NCBI RefSeq assembly: GCF_009604375.1
Contig: NZ_WEGH01000001.1
Span: 1,550,001-1,614,000 of the forward strand
Source: Actinomadura macrotermitis
GTDB taxonomy: Bacteria; Actinomycetota; Actinomycetes; Streptosporangiales; Streptosporangiaceae
Length of the DNA stretch: 64,000 nucleotides
Direction: 5' to 3'
Part shown: one piece after another, positions 27,159 to 37,314 of the stretch
Position numbering within the stretch: the stretch's first letter is position 1
How the letters are laid out: each line of letters begins with the position of its first letter
Position numbers and translations under genes: made by a program
The notes under the pieces: model-generated
Seen by the model: the letters and a program-made list of their open reading frames with translations, nothing else
What the model was told of the DNA's origin: nothing
Databases searched by the model: none

Positions 27159-28049
27159 ATGAGCGTTCAGGAGTTCGCGGGCGGTTCGTTCGTCCGCCAG
27201 GCCAACCGCTTCACCGACCGCATAACGGCCGACGGGGGCAGCGGCTTCCCGGCCGAGCCGGGCCGGTACCGGCTGCTGGTCTCCTACGCCTGCCCGTGGG
27301 CGCACCGGACGCTGATCGTCCGCCGCCTGCTCGGGCTGGAGGACGCCATCGGCGTCGGCGTGGTCGACCCGATCCGCGACGAGCGCGGCTGGCGCTTCCC
27401 CGAACCCGACCCGGTCACCGGCGCGACGTTCCTGTCCGAGCTGTACCTGGCCACCGACCCCGGCTACCAGGGCCGCTACACCGTCCCCTGCGTGTGGGAC
27501 ACCGGCACCGGCCGGCTGGTCACCAACGACTTCCCCGCCATCACCACGATGATGGAGACCGAGTTCACCGCCTGGCACGCGCCCGGCGCGCCCGACCTGT
27601 ACCCGGCGGCGCTGCGCGCGGAGATCGACGAGCTGAACGCGCTGGTCTACGCGACCGTCAACAACGGCGTCTACAAGGCGGGCTTCGCCACCGCCCAGGC
27701 CGCCTACGAAGAAGCGGTGACGGCGCTGTTCGCGTCCCTGGACGCGCTGGAGGAGCGCCTGGCCGGCCGCCGCTTCCTGTTCGGCGACGACCTCACCGAG
27801 TCCGACGTGCGCCTCTATCCGACGCTCGCGCGGTTCGACACCGTCTACCACGCGCACTTCAAGTGCAACCTGCGGCGCCTGGCCGACTACCCGAACCTGT
27901 GGCGTTACGCACGCGACCTGCACGCGATCCCGGCGTTCGGCGAGACCACCGACCTGGACCAGATCAAACGGCACTACTACGCGACGCAGCGCAACGTGAA
28001 CCCGTCGGGCGTGGTGCCGCTCGGCCCGAAGATCGACTGGTCTCGCTGA
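27159..28049 (+). CDS. S-glutathionyl/mycothiol-hydroquinone reductase-like protein (GST family)
   Basis: 296 residues. The catalytic Cys motif is 'YACPWAHRTLI' (residue about 46), and the GST C-terminal domain contains 'FLFGDDLTESDVRLYPTLARFDTVYHAHFKCN' (in parts). This is the Xi-class/YqjG-type family that reductively removes thiol from quinol adducts. Actinobacteria use mycothiol instead of glutathione, so mycothiol is the likely co-substrate (inference). ATG 27159 follows AGGAGG by about 7 nt. Confidence 0.85.
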   Translation: MSVQEFAGGSFVRQANRFTDRITADGGSGFPAEPGRYRLLVSYACPWAHRTLIVRRLLGLEDAIGVGVVDPIRDERGWRFPEPDPVTGATFLSELYLATDPGYQGRYTVPCVWDTGTGRLVTNDFPAITTMMETEFTAWHAPGAPDLYPAALRAEIDELNALVYATVNNGVYKAGFATAQAAYEEAVTALFASLDALEERLAGRRFLFGDDLTESDVRLYPTLARFDTVYHAHFKCNLRRLADYPNLWRYARDLHAIPAFGETTDLDQIKRHYYATQRNVNPSGVVPLGPKIDWSR

Positions 28050-28122
28050 ACCCGGCGGATCATCCCGGAGACGTCATTATGCTGGCGCTTCGTCCGTTCG
28101 ATCTTCGAGGAGAGGCCCAGCG

Positions 28123-28791
28123 ATGCGCAGCTCGTTCTTCGGCAACATGGACCAGGAGCAGCTTCCCGGTCACTTCGCCCTGCAGAATTCCAAGATGCTC
28201 CGGGTGCACCTGAACGGGGACGTCATCGCCCGCCAGGGCTCCATGGTCGCCTTCCAGGGCCAGATGGACTTCGAGTACCAGGGCGCCGGCGGCGTCGGCA
28301 AGTTCCTGAAGAAGGCCCTGACCGGCGAGGGCGCGCCGCTGATGCGCGCCAAGGGCCAGGGGCTGCTGTTCCTCGCGCACAACGCCGAGGACATCCACCT
28401 TTTCTACCTGGAGAACGAGCAGATCACCGTCAACGGCGCGAACATCCTCGCCTACGACGCGCACCTGCAGGCCGACATCCAGCGGGTGCAGGGCGCCGGC
28501 ATCGCGGCGGGCGGGCTGTTCAACACCACCATCGGCGGCACCGGCTGGGTCGCGCTGCACGCCCTCGGCACCCCGGTCATGCTGGACGCCGGCCGCGCCC
28601 CCACGTTCGCCGACGGCCAGTCCGCGGTGGCCTGGAGCACCAGCCTGCAGGTCGGCGTGAACCGCACCTTCAAGGCGGGCGCGCTGATCGGCCGCGGCAG
28701 CGGCGAGGCCATGCAGCTGGCCTTCCAGGGGCAGGGCTTCGTGCTGGTGCAGGCGAGCGAGGGCCCGACCGTCGCGCCGCACAGCCACTGA
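28123..28791 (+). CDS. AIM24 family protein
   Basis: 222 residues. The AIM24/TRAP-like beta-rich fold is recognisable from 'MLRVHLNGDVIARQGSMVAFQGQ', 'GKFLKKALTGEGAPLMRAKGQGLLFLA' (in part) and Gly-rich strands near the end. Family members form ring-like beta assemblies; their function in bacteria is not established. GAGGAG lies upstream of the ATG. It stands alone between the GST gene and kgd. Confidence 0.82.
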   Translation: MRSSFFGNMDQEQLPGHFALQNSKMLRVHLNGDVIARQGSMVAFQGQMDFEYQGAGGVGKFLKKALTGEGAPLMRAKGQGLLFLAHNAEDIHLFYLENEQITVNGANILAYDAHLQADIQRVQGAGIAAGGLFNTTIGGTGWVALHALGTPVMLDAGRAPTFADGQSAVAWSTSLQVGVNRTFKAGALIGRGSGEAMQLAFQGQGFVLVQASEGPTVAPHSH

Positions 28792-28927
28792 CCCGGCGCG
28801 GACGGGGATCCCACCGCTGCCTGATCGGCGGAGGTCGCCCGCACTGGACCGGGTGTGTCGCAAGTGAGAGTAGCCTTGACTCGTCTCAGAACTCACCTGC
28901 GAGCTGCGGAAGAGGGCGATCTCCGCC

Positions 28928-31900
28928 GTGTCGACAGAGTCGTCGCATACAAGTGCCGACCCAAAGATGACCGACTTCGGTGCCAACGAGTGGCTGGTCG
29001 ACGAGCTGTACCAGAAGTACCTCGAAGACCCGAACTCGGTTGATGAAGCCTGGTGGAACTTCTTCGCGGACTACCAGCCGGACTCCCGGCCGGCCGCGAC
29101 GACCGCCGAGGCCCCGAAGGCCAGCGCCGACGGCGCGCCCCCCAAGGCCGCCAACGGCAGCGCGGCCGCTCCGCCGACAGCGCAGCAGGCGCCGGCCAAG
29201 GCCCCCGCGAAGGCGGAGCCGAAGCCCCCCGCGACGCCGGCCGCGACCAAGCCCGCCCCGCCCCCGGTGCCCGCGGGCGCCGAGGAGGTCCGGTTGCGCG
29301 GCGTGGCGGCCCGGACCGCCACCAACATGGAGGCCAGCCTGGCGGTCCCCACCGCCACCAGCGTGCGGGCGATCCCGGCCAAGCTGCTGATCGACAACCG
29401 CATCGTGATCAACAATCACCTCAAGCGCGGTCGCGGCGGCAAGGTCTCCTTCACCCACCTGATCGGCTACGCCATCGTCAAGGCCCTGGCCGCGATGCCG
29501 GAGATGAACGCCGCGTTCACCGAGGTCGACGGCAAGCCGGTGCTGATCCGGCCCGAGCACGTCAACTTCGGCCTCGCCATCGACCTGCAGAAGAGCGACG
29601 GCCAGCGCCAGCTCGTGGTGCCGAGCATCAAGGCCGCCGAGACGCTGGACTTCCGCCAGTTCTGGGCCGCCTACGAGGAGATCGTGCGCAAGGCGCGCGG
29701 CAACAAGCTCACCCTGGAGGACTTCCAGGGCACCACGATCAGCCTGACCAACCCCGGCACCATCGGCACCGTGCACTCGGTGCCGCGCCTCATGCCGGGG
29801 CAGGGCACGATCATCGGCGTCGGCGCGATGGAGTACCCGGCCGAGTTCGCCGGCGCGTCCGAGGACACCCTGGCCCGGATGGGCATCAGCAAGGTCATGA
29901 CGGTCACCTCGACCTACGACCACCGGATCATCCAGGGCGCCCAGTCGGGCGACTTCCTGCGCCGGATCCACCAGCTGCTGCTCGGCGAGGACGGCTTCTA
30001 CGACGAGATCTTCGAGGCGCTGCGCATCCCGTACGAGCCGGTGCGCTGGGTCAAGGACATCTCGGCCAGCCACGAGGACGACGTGGCCAAGGTCGCCCGG
30101 GTGCACGAGCTGATCCACGCCTACCGGGTCCGCGGCCACCTGATGGCCGACACCGACCCGCTGGAGTACAAGCAGCGCCGCCACCCCGACCTGGACATCC
30201 TGCAGCACGGCCTGACCCTGTGGGACCTGGAGCGCGAGTTCGCCACCGGCGGGTTCGGCGGCGAGCCGACGATGAAGCTGCGCGACATCCTCGGCGTGCT
30301 GCGCATGGCCTACTGCCGCACCGTCGGCATCGAGTACATGCACATCCAGGACCCCGAGGAGCGCGCCTGGATCCAGGAGCGCGTGGAGGTCCCGCACGAC
30401 AAGCCCTCGCGCGAGGAGCAGCTGCACGTGCTGCGCCGGCTGAACAGCGCCGAGGCGTTCGAGACGTTCCTGCAGACCAAGTTCGTCGGCCAGAAGCGGT
30501 TCTCGCTGGAGGGCGGCGAGTCGGTCATCCCGCTGCTGGACTCGGTGATCTCCGCCGCGGCCAAGGCGCACCTGGACGAGGTCGTCATCGGCATGGCCCA
30601 CCGCGGCCGGCTGAACGTCCTGGCCAACATCGTCGGCAAGTCCTACGGGCAGATCTTCGGCGAGTTCGAGGGCAACCTGGACCCGCGCAGCGCGCAGGGC
30701 TCGGGCGACGTGAAGTACCACCTGGGCGCCTCGGGCGACTTCGTGGCCGACGACGGCTCCAAGATCCACACCGAGCTGGTCGCCAACCCCTCGCACCTGG
30801 AGACCGTCGACCCGGTCCTGGAGGGCGTCGTGCGCGCCAAGCAGGACCTGCTGGACGTCGGCGAGGCCGGCTTCAGCGTGCTGCCGGTGCTGATCCACGG
30901 CGACGCCGCGTTCGCCGGCCAGGGCGTGGTCGCCGAGACCCTGAACCTGTCGCAGCTGCGCGGCTACCGCACCGGCGGCACCGTGCACGTGGTGATCAAC
31001 AACCAGGTGGGCTTCACCACCGCCCCCGAGTACTCGCGCTCGTCGGTGTACTCCACCGACGTGGCCCGGATGATCCAGGCGCCGATCTTCCACGTCAACG
31101 GCGACGACCCCGAGGCCTGCGCCCGCGTGGCGCGGCTGGCCTTCGAGTACCGCCAGACGTTCAAGAAGGACGTCGTCATCGACATGGTCTGCTACCGGCG
31201 GCGCGGCCACAACGAGTCGGACAACCCCTCGTTCACCCAGCCGCTGATGTACGACCTGATCGACGCCAAGCGCTCGGTGCGCAAGCTCTACACCGAGGCG
31301 CTGATCGGCCGCGGCGACATCACCGTCGAGGAGGCCGAGGCGGCGCTGCGCGACTACCAGGAGCAGCTGGAGCGCGCCTTCACCGAGACCCGCGAGGCGG
31401 TCAAGAAGCCGCTGGAGCCCGGCTCGGTCGTCAAGCCCGACGTGGAGGAGCGCATCCCGATCGACCACGCGTCGGCGGGCACCGCGATCTCCCCCGAGAC
31501 CGTCAAGCAGATCATCCAGACGCAGGTCGCGCTGCCCGAGGGCTTCAGCGTGCACCCGCGCCTGCAGCCGATCCTGCAGCGCCGGGTCCAGTCCATCGAG
31601 GACGACGCGCTGGACTGGGCGACCGGCGAGCTGCTGGCGATCGGCTCGCTGCTGATCGACGGCCACCCGGTGCGGCTGGTCGGCCAGGACTCGCGCCGCG
31701 GCACCTTCGGCCAGCGGCACGCGGTGCTGGTGGACCGCAAGTCCGGCGAGGAGTACACCCCGCTCAAGCAGTTCGGCCAGGGCGTGTCGAAGTTCTACGT
31801 GCACGACTCGCTGCTCAGCGAGTACGCCGCGATGGGCTTCGAGTACGGCTACTCCATGACCCGCCCCGACGCCCTGGTGGCGTGGGAGGCGCAGTTCGGC

Positions 31901-32647
31901 GACTTCGCCAACGGCGCCCAGTCGGTGCTGGACGAGTACATCTCCTCCGGTGAGCAGAAGTGGGGGCAGCGCTCCAGCGTCGTGCTGCTGCTGCCGCACG
32001 GCTACGAGGGCCAGGGCCCCGACCACTCCTCCGCGCGCATCGAGCGCTACCTGCAGATGTGCGCGCAGGACAACATGACCGTGGTCTACCCGACCACCCC
32101 GGCGAACTACTTCCACCTGCTGCGCTGGCAGGTGCTGTCGGGGCGGGGCAAGCCGCTCATCGTGTTCACGCCGAAGTCGCTGCTGCGGCTGAAGGCGGCG
32201 ACCTCCACGGTCGAGCAGATCACCGACGGCGTGTTCCAGCCGGTCATCCCCGAGTCCAACCCGGCGGTCGACCCGGCCGGGGTGAAGCGGGTGCTGCTGA
32301 CCACCGGCAAGATCTACTACGACGTGGCCGCCGCGCGGGACGCCAAGGGCGCCACCGACACCGCGGTGGTGCGGGTCGAGCGGCTCTACCCGCCGCCGGT
32401 CGACGAGATCAAGGCCGAGCTGGCCAAGTACCCGGCGCACACCGAGGTCGTGTTCGTCCAGGACGAGCCGGCCAACATGGGCGCCTGGCCGTTCATGGCG
32501 CTGAAGCTGCCGCACCACATCGAGGGGCTGAAGATGTCGCGGGTGTCGCGCCCGGCGTCGTCGTCCCCGGCGGTGGGGTCGGCCAAGCTGCACCAGGCCG
32601 AGCAGGAGGCCCTGCTGGCCCGCCTGTTCGGTGCGGACGAGCAGTAA
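28928..32647 (+). CDS. kgd: Multifunctional 2-oxoglutarate dehydrogenase/decarboxylase (KGD, E2-E1 fusion)
   Basis: 1239 residues. The N-terminal E1-type helix is '[16 protein letters not shown]'. An Ala/Pro/Lys linker, an E2-like acyltransferase domain (about 110-340, '[17 protein letters not shown]' with the active His about residue 332) and a thiamin-diphosphate E1 domain ('[17 protein letters not shown]', '[19 protein letters not shown]') with transketolase-like C-terminal parts follow. No lipoyl domain is present, as in the mycobacterial KGD/corynebacterial OdhA. It works in the TCA cycle with a partner AceF/Lpd and yields succinyl-CoA or succinic semialdehyde. The start is GTG; relatives are inhibited by GarA through the N-terminal region. 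Confidence 0.97.
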   Translation: MSTESSHTSADPKMTDFGANEWLVDELYQKYLEDPNSVDEAWWNFFADYQPDSRPAATTAEAPKASADGAPPKAANGSAAAPPTAQQAPAKAPAKAEPKPPATPAATKPAPPPVPAGAEEVRLRGVAARTATNMEASLAVPTATSVRAIPAKLLIDNRIVINNHLKRGRGGKVSFTHLIGYAIVKALAAMPEMNAAFTEVDGKPVLIRPEHVNFGLAIDLQKSDGQRQLVVPSIKAAETLDFRQFWAAYEEIVRKARGNKLTLEDFQGTTISLTNPGTIGTVHSVPRLMPGQGTIIGVGAMEYPAEFAGASEDTLARMGISKVMTVTSTYDHRIIQGAQSGDFLRRIHQLLLGEDGFYDEIFEALRIPYEPVRWVKDISASHEDDVAKVARVHELIHAYRVRGHLMADTDPLEYKQRRHPDLDILQHGLTLWDLEREFATGGFGGEPTMKLRDILGVLRMAYCRTVGIEYMHIQDPEERAWIQERVEVPHDKPSREEQLHVLRRLNSAEAFETFLQTKFVGQKRFSLEGGESVIPLLDSVISAAAKAHLDEVVIGMAHRGRLNVLANIVGKSYGQIFGEFEGNLDPRSAQGSGDVKYHLGASGDFVADDGSKIHTELVANPSHLETVDPVLEGVVRAKQDLLDVGEAGFSVLPVLIHGDAAFAGQGVVAETLNLSQLRGYRTGGTVHVVINNQVGFTTAPEYSRSSVYSTDVARMIQAPIFHVNGDDPEACARVARLAFEYRQTFKKDVVIDMVCYRRRGHNESDNPSFTQPLMYDLIDAKRSVRKLYTEALIGRGDITVEEAEAALRDYQEQLERAFTETREAVKKPLEPGSVVKPDVEERIPIDHASAGTAISPETVKQIIQTQVALPEGFSVHPRLQPILQRRVQSIEDDALDWATGELLAIGSLLIDGHPVRLVGQDSRRGTFGQRHAVLVDRKSGEEYTPLKQFGQGVSKFYVHDSLLSEYAAMGFEYGYSMTRPDALVAWEAQFGDFANGAQSVLDEYISSGEQKWGQRSSVVLLLPHGYEGQGPDHSSARIERYLQMCAQDNMTVVYPTTPANYFHLLRWQVLSGRGKPLIVFTPKSLLRLKAATSTVEQITDGVFQPVIPESNPAVDPAGVKRVLLTTGKIYYDVAAARDAKGATDTAVVRVERLYPPPVDEIKAELAKYPAHTEVVFVQDEPANMGAWPFMALKLPHHIEGLKMSRVSRPASSSPAVGSAKLHQAEQEALLARLFGADEQ

Positions 32648-32668
32648 GCACGCGGTAACGCTGACGGC

Positions 32669-32706
32669 CGAAGGCTCCGGTGCGCGGTCGCGCACCGGGG
32701 CCTTCG
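32669..32706 (+). terminator. Terminator hairpin after kgd
   Basis: The inverted repeat has CGAAGG/CCTTCG outer and CCGGTGCGC/GCGCACCGG inner pairs with a small internal asymmetry. It is 22 bp after the kgd stop and 26 bp before the next ATG. Confidence 0.7.
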
Positions 32707-32731
32707 CCGTTGCGCACACGAGGAGGGGCGG

Positions 32732-32914
32732 ATGTACTTCACCGACCGGGGCATCGAGGAGCTGGCGGACCGGCGCGGCGCCGAGGAGGTCAGCCTGCAG
32801 TGGCTGGCCGAGCGGCTGCGCGAGTTCGTCGATCTCAACCCCGAGTTCGAGACGCCGGTCGAGCGGTTGGCGACCTGGCTGGCCCGGCTGGACGACGAGG
32901 ACGACGACGAATAA
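32732..32914 (+). CDS. DUF6104 family small protein
   Basis: 60 residues: 'MYFTDRGIEELADRRG', 'WLAERLREFVDLNPEFETPVERLATWLARLDD' (in part) and a polyacidic tail. This is a conserved actinobacterial small protein found downstream of kgd/odhA genes. Its function is unknown. AGGAGGGG lies just upstream of the ATG. Conservation next to kgd suggests a link to it, but no direct evidence is visible here. Confidence 0.85.
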   Translation: MYFTDRGIEELADRRGAEEVSLQWLAERLREFVDLNPEFETPVERLATWLARLDDEDDDE

Positions 32915-32916
32915 CG

Positions 32917-32952
32917 CGATACATCTTGACTTTCCCGTGACGCGACATATCG
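32917..32952. promoter_or_regulatory. Shared operator-like motif, copy B (before DUF4097-PadR)
   Basis: CGATACATCTTGACTT (32917-32932) is followed by ACATATCG (32945-32952). The CGATA and TATCG ends form an inverted pair, with ACAT elements of the PadR type. It lies about 65-100 bp before the DUF4097 start. PadR regulators usually repress their own operon, so autoregulation is plausible. A related copy is at 15838-15853. Confidence 0.4.
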
Positions 32953-33014
32953 TGTTATCGACGGCGGGTCCCCCGCCTCGGTGACACGAGCGCCCGGACG
33001 AAAGGCATCCCGCG

Positions 33015-33842
33015 ATGTCGCGATGGACCATCGAGGAACCGACCACCCTGGACTTCGACGGGGTGGTGGCGCTGCGCACCACCCTCATCGCCGGCAGCAT
33101 CTCGGTGCTGGCCTCCGACGAGCGGCCCTCGGTGCAGATCAGCCGGGTCGACGGCGCGCCGCTGACGGTGACGCACGAGGCCGGCATGCTGACGATCAGC
33201 CACGAGCGGCTGCTGGAGGGCGTGCTCAGCCTGCTGCGCTCCCACCGGGTGCGCGCCGACATCACCGTCACCGTGCCGCGCGAGTGCCCGGTCACGCTGA
33301 ACCTGGTGTCGGCCGACGCGGTGGTGAGCGGGGTCGTCGCCCGCACCTCGGTCAAGAGCGCCTCCGGCCTGGTCACCATCGACGGCGTCACCGGCCGGGT
33401 GGACGCCAACACCGTGTCCGGCGCGGTCGAGGCGCAGGGCCTGGACGGCTCGATCGACTTCGTGTCGATCTCGGGCGACCTGTCCCTGGCCGGCGGCACC
33501 GTGCAGCGGTTGTCGGCCCGCTCGGTCAGCGGCCGGATCGCCGCCGACGTCGAGCTCGGCGACTCCGGCAGCGTCGAGGTCAACACGGTGTCGGGCGAGG
33601 TGACGCTGCGCGTCCCCGAGAGCACCGGCGCGACCGTCACGCTGAACTCGGCGTCCGGGCGGATCGCCAGCTCCTTCGCCGGGCTCGGCCGCGCGGAGCG
33701 GCCCGTCGCCCAGCAGCTCTCCGGCGAGATCGGCGACGGCTCGGGACGGCTGGCGGTGCTCACCGTGTCCGGCGGCGTCACCTTGCTCGCCCGCCCCGGC
33801 GACGACGCCGGAGAGATCACCACCCCGCGAATGGAGAAGTGA
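33015..33842 (+). CDS. DUF4097 beta-strand repeat protein (putative adhesin-type)
   Basis: 275 residues. Repeating strands of the form 'VSGxVxAxxLxGxIxxxxVSGxLxL' from about residue 95 onward (e.g. 'TVSGAVEAQG', 'SISGDLSLAG', 'SVSGRIAADV', 'TVSGEVTLRV') make a parallel beta-solenoid typical of DUF4097. There is no signal peptide. The stop nearly touches the PadR start, so the two form an operon, a pairing common in actinobacteria. Function unknown. Confidence 0.85.
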   Translation: MSRWTIEEPTTLDFDGVVALRTTLIAGSISVLASDERPSVQISRVDGAPLTVTHEAGMLTISHERLLEGVLSLLRSHRVRADITVTVPRECPVTLNLVSADAVVSGVVARTSVKSASGLVTIDGVTGRVDANTVSGAVEAQGLDGSIDFVSISGDLSLAGGTVQRLSARSVSGRIAADVELGDSGSVEVNTVSGEVTLRVPESTGATVTLNSASGRIASSFAGLGRAERPVAQQLSGEIGDGSGRLAVLTVSGGVTLLARPGDDAGEITTPRMEK

Positions 33843-33843
33843 G

Positions 33844-34563
33844 TTGAGCCCCGTCTTCGGCCACGGCCGCCTGCGGCTGTACCTGCTCAAGCTGCTGGAG
33901 GAGAGCCCGCGGCACGGCTACGAGGTGATCCGGCTCCTGCAGGACCGGTTCCTCGGGGTCTACTCCCCCTCCCCCGGCACCATCTACCCCCGGCTCGCCC
34001 GGCTGGAGGCCGAGGGCCTGGTCAGCCACGAGGTGGTGCGCGGCAAGAAGGTCTACACCCTCACCGACAAGGGCCGCGCCGAGCTGGAGCGCCGGATGGA
34101 CGAGCTCGCCGAGCTGGAGGAGGAGATCTCCGCCTCGGCGCAGGAGTTCGCCCGCGAGGTGCAGCAGGACGTCCGGCAGACCGTCCGCTCGCTGCGCGAG
34201 GAGCTCACCCAGGCCGCCCGCACGATGCGCGCCGAGAACACCGTCGCCTCCAAGGACGCCTGGAAGGAGACGACCGAGCGCCAGAAGGAGGAGTGGCGCC
34301 GCCAGAAGGAGCACTGGCGGGAGCAGAAGCAGAGCTGGAAGGAGGAGTGGCGCCGCAACTGGGAGGAGGCGTGGAAGTCCGCGACCGGCACCAGGGACGA
34401 CGTCATCCGGCTGAAGCTGGAGCGCGTCCTCGGCCGGTTCGTCGAGGACGTCCGCGAGCAGGCCAAGGGGGCCGGCCTGGACGAGGAGGGGCTGGCCGCC
34501 GCCGAGGCCCTCCTCGCCGAGACCCGCGAGCGCCTGCGCCGGGAGATCTTCCGCAAGGACTGA
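33844..34563 (+). CDS. PadR family transcriptional regulator with long coiled-coil C-terminus
   Basis: 239 residues. The PadR winged helix is 'RLYLLKLLEESPRHGYEVIRLLQDRF' (in part), 'SPGTIYPRLARLEAEGLVSHE' and 'KKVYTLTDKGRAEL'. A long charged helix follows from about residue 90 to 175, with Trp/Glu/Arg-rich repeats ('RQKEEWRRQKEHWREQK'), unusually long for PadR proteins. The start is TTG 33844, 1 nt after the DUF4097 stop, with GGAGAAG upstream. It probably regulates its own operon and perhaps the DUF1707 gene through a shared motif. Confidence 0.88.
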   Translation: MSPVFGHGRLRLYLLKLLEESPRHGYEVIRLLQDRFLGVYSPSPGTIYPRLARLEAEGLVSHEVVRGKKVYTLTDKGRAELERRMDELAELEEEISASAQEFAREVQQDVRQTVRSLREELTQAARTMRAENTVASKDAWKETTERQKEEWRRQKEHWREQKQSWKEEWRRNWEEAWKSATGTRDDVIRLKLERVLGRFVEDVREQAKGAGLDEEGLAAAEALLAETRERLRREIFRKD

Positions 34564-34567
34564 CCCG

Positions 34568-35536
34568 TCAGAGGGTGAAGACGACCTTGCCGAACAGGTC
34601 GCCCCCGGCCATCGCGGCGAACCCCTCGCGGGCCTGCGCCAGCGGCAGCACCCGGTCGATGTGCGGCCGGACGCCGGTCTTCACCAGGAACCGCGCCAGC
34701 CGCTCCAGCTGGTCGCGGGTGCCCATGGTGGAGCCGGCCACCGACAGCTGCAGGAAGAAGACCCGGTTCAGCTCGGCCGGCGGCACCTGGCCGCTGGTCG
34801 CGCCCGCCACCACGATCCGGCCGCCGGGCCGCAGCGACTTCAGCGAGTGCGACCAGGTCGCCTCGCCGACGGTCTCGATGACCGCGTCGACCCGCTCGGG
34901 CAGCCGGGCGCCCGGCTCGAACACCCCGTCGGCGCCGAGCCCGGCGGCCCGCTCGCGCTTGGCCTCGTCGCGGCTGGTGGCGTAGACGCGGAAGCCCGCC
35001 GCGGCGGCCAGGGCGATCGCGGCGGTGGCGACGCCGCCGCCCGCGCCCTGCACCAGCACGGTGCCGCCCGGCTGCAGGCCGGCCTTGTCGAACAGCATCC
35101 GGTAGGCCGTCAGCCACGCCGTCGGCAGGCACGCGGCCTCCTCGAACGACAGCTCGGCGGGCTTCGGCACCAGGTTGCGGCGCGGCACCGCGACCTTCTC
35201 GGCGAACGTGCCGGGGTGCACCTCCGACAGCAGCGACCGCTTGGGGTCCAGCGTCTCGTCGCCGCCGCCGCGGGCCGGGTCGCCGATCACCGCGTGCACG
35301 ATGACCTCGTTGCCGTCCTCGTCGACGCCGGCGGCGTCGCAGCCGAGGATCATCGGCAGCCTGTCCTCGCCGAGGCCGACGCCCTTCAGCGACCACAGGT
35401 CGTGGTGGTTGAGCGCGGCGGCCTTCACCGTGACCGTCGTCCAGCCGTCGGGCACGACGGGCTCGGGCCGCTCCCCGAGCTCCAGGCCGTCCAGGGGGTT
35501 GTCTTTGTCGAAACGCGAAGCCGTGACAGCGAACAT
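34568..35536 (-). CDS. Zinc-binding dehydrogenase / quinone oxidoreductase (MDR)
   Basis: 322 residues. 'ALNHHDLWSLKGVG', 'ILGCDAAGVDEDGNEV', the nucleotide motif 'VLVQGAGGGVATAAIALAAAAG' and 'GKVVFTL' at the end. It lacks the four-Cys structural zinc loop and so belongs to the quinone-reductase-like MDR group. The start at 35536 (MFAVTASRF) was chosen because upstream extension runs into the ABC gene region. It is convergent to padR with a 4-bp gap. Confidence 0.83.
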   Translation of the reverse strand: MFAVTASRFDKDNPLDGLELGERPEPVVPDGWTTVTVKAAALNHHDLWSLKGVGLGEDRLPMILGCDAAGVDEDGNEVIVHAVIGDPARGGGDETLDPKRSLLSEVHPGTFAEKVAVPRRNLVPKPAELSFEEAACLPTAWLTAYRMLFDKAGLQPGGTVLVQGAGGGVATAAIALAAAAGFRVYATSRDEAKRERAAGLGADGVFEPGARLPERVDAVIETVGEATWSHSLKSLRPGGRIVVAGATSGQVPPAELNRVFFLQLSVAGSTMGTRDQLERLARFLVKTGVRPHIDRVLPLAQAREGFAAMAGGDLFGKVVFTL

Positions 35537-35554
35537 GGCGCCCACCCTACGCAG

Positions 35555-35594
35555 CCGGACGGCCCGCACCCGGAGCCGGGTGCGGGCCGTCCGG
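35555..35594 (-). terminator. Terminator hairpin of the ABC transporter operon
   Basis: A perfect 19-bp inverted repeat with a 2-nt centre lies just after the ATP-binding-protein stop (minus strand) and before the oxidoreductase gene. Confidence 0.85.
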
Positions 35595-35601
35595 ACCGCT
35601 G

Positions 35602-36387
35602 CTACAGGACCTTGGAGAGGAAGTCCTGGGTGCGCGGGTGCTGCGGGTTGGCCAGCACCTCGCGGGGGTTGCCCTTCTCCACCACGATGCCGTCGTCCAT
35701 GAACACCAGCGAGTCGCCGACCTCGCGGGCGAAGCCGATCTCGTGGGTGACCACGACCATCGTCATGCCGTCCAGGGCGAGCTGCTTCATGACCGCCAGC
35801 ACGTCCCCGACCAGCTCGGGGTCGAGCGCGGAGGTCGGCTCGTCGAACAGCATCAGCGCCGGCTCCATGGCCAGGGCGCGCGCGATCGCGACGCGCTGCT
35901 GCTGGCCGCCCGACAGCTGCGCGGGGTAGCTGCGCGCCTTGTCGCCGAGCCCGACCTGCTCCAGCAGCGCGCCGGCGCGCTCGCGGGCCTGCGCCTTGGA
36001 CTGCCTCTTCACCCGGACCGGCGCCTCGATGATGTTCTCCAGCGCCGTCATGTGCGGGAACAGGTTGAAGCGCTGGAACACCATGCCGATCTCGCGGCGC
36101 TGCGCCGACACCTCCTTGTCGCGCAGCTCGTAGAGCTTGTCGCCCTTCTGCCGGTAGCCGACCAGGTGGCCGTTCACCCACAGCCGGCCCGCGTCGATCT
36201 TCTCCAGGTGGTTGATGCAGCGCAGGAAGGTCGACTTGCCGGAGCCGGACGGGCCGATGACGCACATCACCTCACCGGGCTTGACCTCCAGGTCGATGCC
36301 CTTCAGCACCTCCACCCGGCCGAAGGACTTGTGCACCTTCTCGGCCTTGACCATCAGGCCGTCGGTCTCGGGAACCGTGTCGGTCAT
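35602..36387 (-). CDS. Polar amino acid ABC transporter, ATP-binding protein
   Basis: 261 residues. Walker A 'GPSGSGKST', Q-loop in '[13 protein letters not shown]', signature '[15 protein letters not shown]', Walker B '[14 protein letters not shown]' and the H-loop 'VTHE'. It is of the GlnQ/GluA type that energises polar amino acid uptake at the cytoplasmic membrane. The start at 36387 overlaps the permease stop by 4 bp (ATGA). It is the last gene of a three-gene operon. Confidence 0.93.
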   Translation of the reverse strand: MTDTVPETDGLMVKAEKVHKSFGRVEVLKGIDLEVKPGEVMCVIGPSGSGKSTFLRCINHLEKIDAGRLWVNGHLVGYRQKGDKLYELRDKEVSAQRREIGMVFQRFNLFPHMTALENIIEAPVRVKRQSKAQARERAGALLEQVGLGDKARSYPAQLSGGQQQRVAIARALAMEPALMLFDEPTSALDPELVGDVLAVMKQLALDGMTMVVVTHEIGFAREVGDSLVFMDDGIVVEKGNPREVLANPQHPRTQDFLSKVL

Positions 36388-37310
36388 CCCCCACCTCCTA
36401 GGCGCAGCATGCCGAGGGTGCGCAGCCGCGACCGGCCGGCCCGCGACCGGGACGTGCCCCGGCCGAAGTAGCGCTCCAGGTAGAACTGCCCGATCATCAT
36501 CAGCGAGGACAGGAACAGGTACCACAGGCACGCCATCACCAGCATCGGGATGACCTGGTAGGTCTCGGCGTAGATCGTCTGGGACGTCCAGGTGAGCTCG
36601 GCGTAGGGCACCGCCGCCACCAGCGAGGTGTTCTTCAGCATGGAGATCGTCTCGTTGCCGGTCGGCGGCACGATCACCCGCATCGCCTGCGGGAGCACGA
36701 TGCGGCGCATCGTCTGCATCCGCGACATGCCGAGCGCGCTCGCGGCCTCCTGCTGGCCCTCGTCCACCGACAGGATGCCGGCCCGGACGATCTCGGCCAT
36801 GTAGGCGGCCTCGTTCAGGATCAGGCCGAGCGCCGCGGCCAGCGCCGCGTTGATCAGCTTCTGGGTCTGCCAGGTGTGGAACTCCGGGCCGAACGGGATG
36901 CCGATGCTGATCGTCGGCAGCAGCGCGCCGATCGCGCCCCAGATGAGCAGCTGGGTGTAGAGCGGGGTGCCGCGGAAGAACCACAGGTACACCCAGGAGG
37001 CGCCGCTCATCAGCGGGTTCGGCGACATCCGCATCAGCGCGAGGATCACGCCGAGGGTGACGCCGCCGACCATGGCCGCCAGCGTCAGCCAGATCGTGTT
37101 CCACAGGCCGTGCAGCACGGCCGAGGAGAACAGGAACTTGCCCTGCTCGGGCCAGTTGAGCGCCTTGTTGGTCAGCAGGAAGTGGACGAACATCGCCGCC
37201 AGGACGAGCACGACCAGCGCGCCCGCCCAGCGGCCGGGGTGGCGGACCGGGACGGCCCGGATGGTCTCGGGCCGCCCGCCGCCGTCGTCCTTGGAGACGG
37301 AGACTGTCAT
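36384..37310 (-). CDS. Polar amino acid ABC transporter, permease
   Basis: 308 residues with multiple membrane helices. The HisM/GlnP-type EAA loop is '[43 protein letters not shown]' (read in pieces), and '[14 protein letters not shown]' is characteristic of the polar amino acid family. A single permease implies a homodimer. It begins 4 bp after the substrate-binding gene and overlaps the ATPase. Confidence 0.92.
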   Translation of the reverse strand: MTVSVSKDDGGGRPETIRAVPVRHPGRWAGALVVLVLAAMFVHFLLTNKALNWPEQGKFLFSSAVLHGLWNTIWLTLAAMVGGVTLGVILALMRMSPNPLMSGASWVYLWFFRGTPLYTQLLIWGAIGALLPTISIGIPFGPEFHTWQTQKLINAALAAALGLILNEAAYMAEIVRAGILSVDEGQQEAASALGMSRMQTMRRIVLPQAMRVIVPPTGNETISMLKNTSLVAAVPYAELTWTSQTIYAETYQVIPMLVMACLWYLFLSSLMMIGQFYLERYFGRGTSRSRAGRSRLRTLGMLRLGGGG

Positions 37311-37314
37311 GACG

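Noticed and set aside
28886..33823. 1645-aa open frame on the minus strand opposite kgd
   Set aside because: It is the antisense shadow of a 1239-aa enzyme with unmistakable domains; its composition is repetitive Ala/Arg/Val/Gln without motifs.
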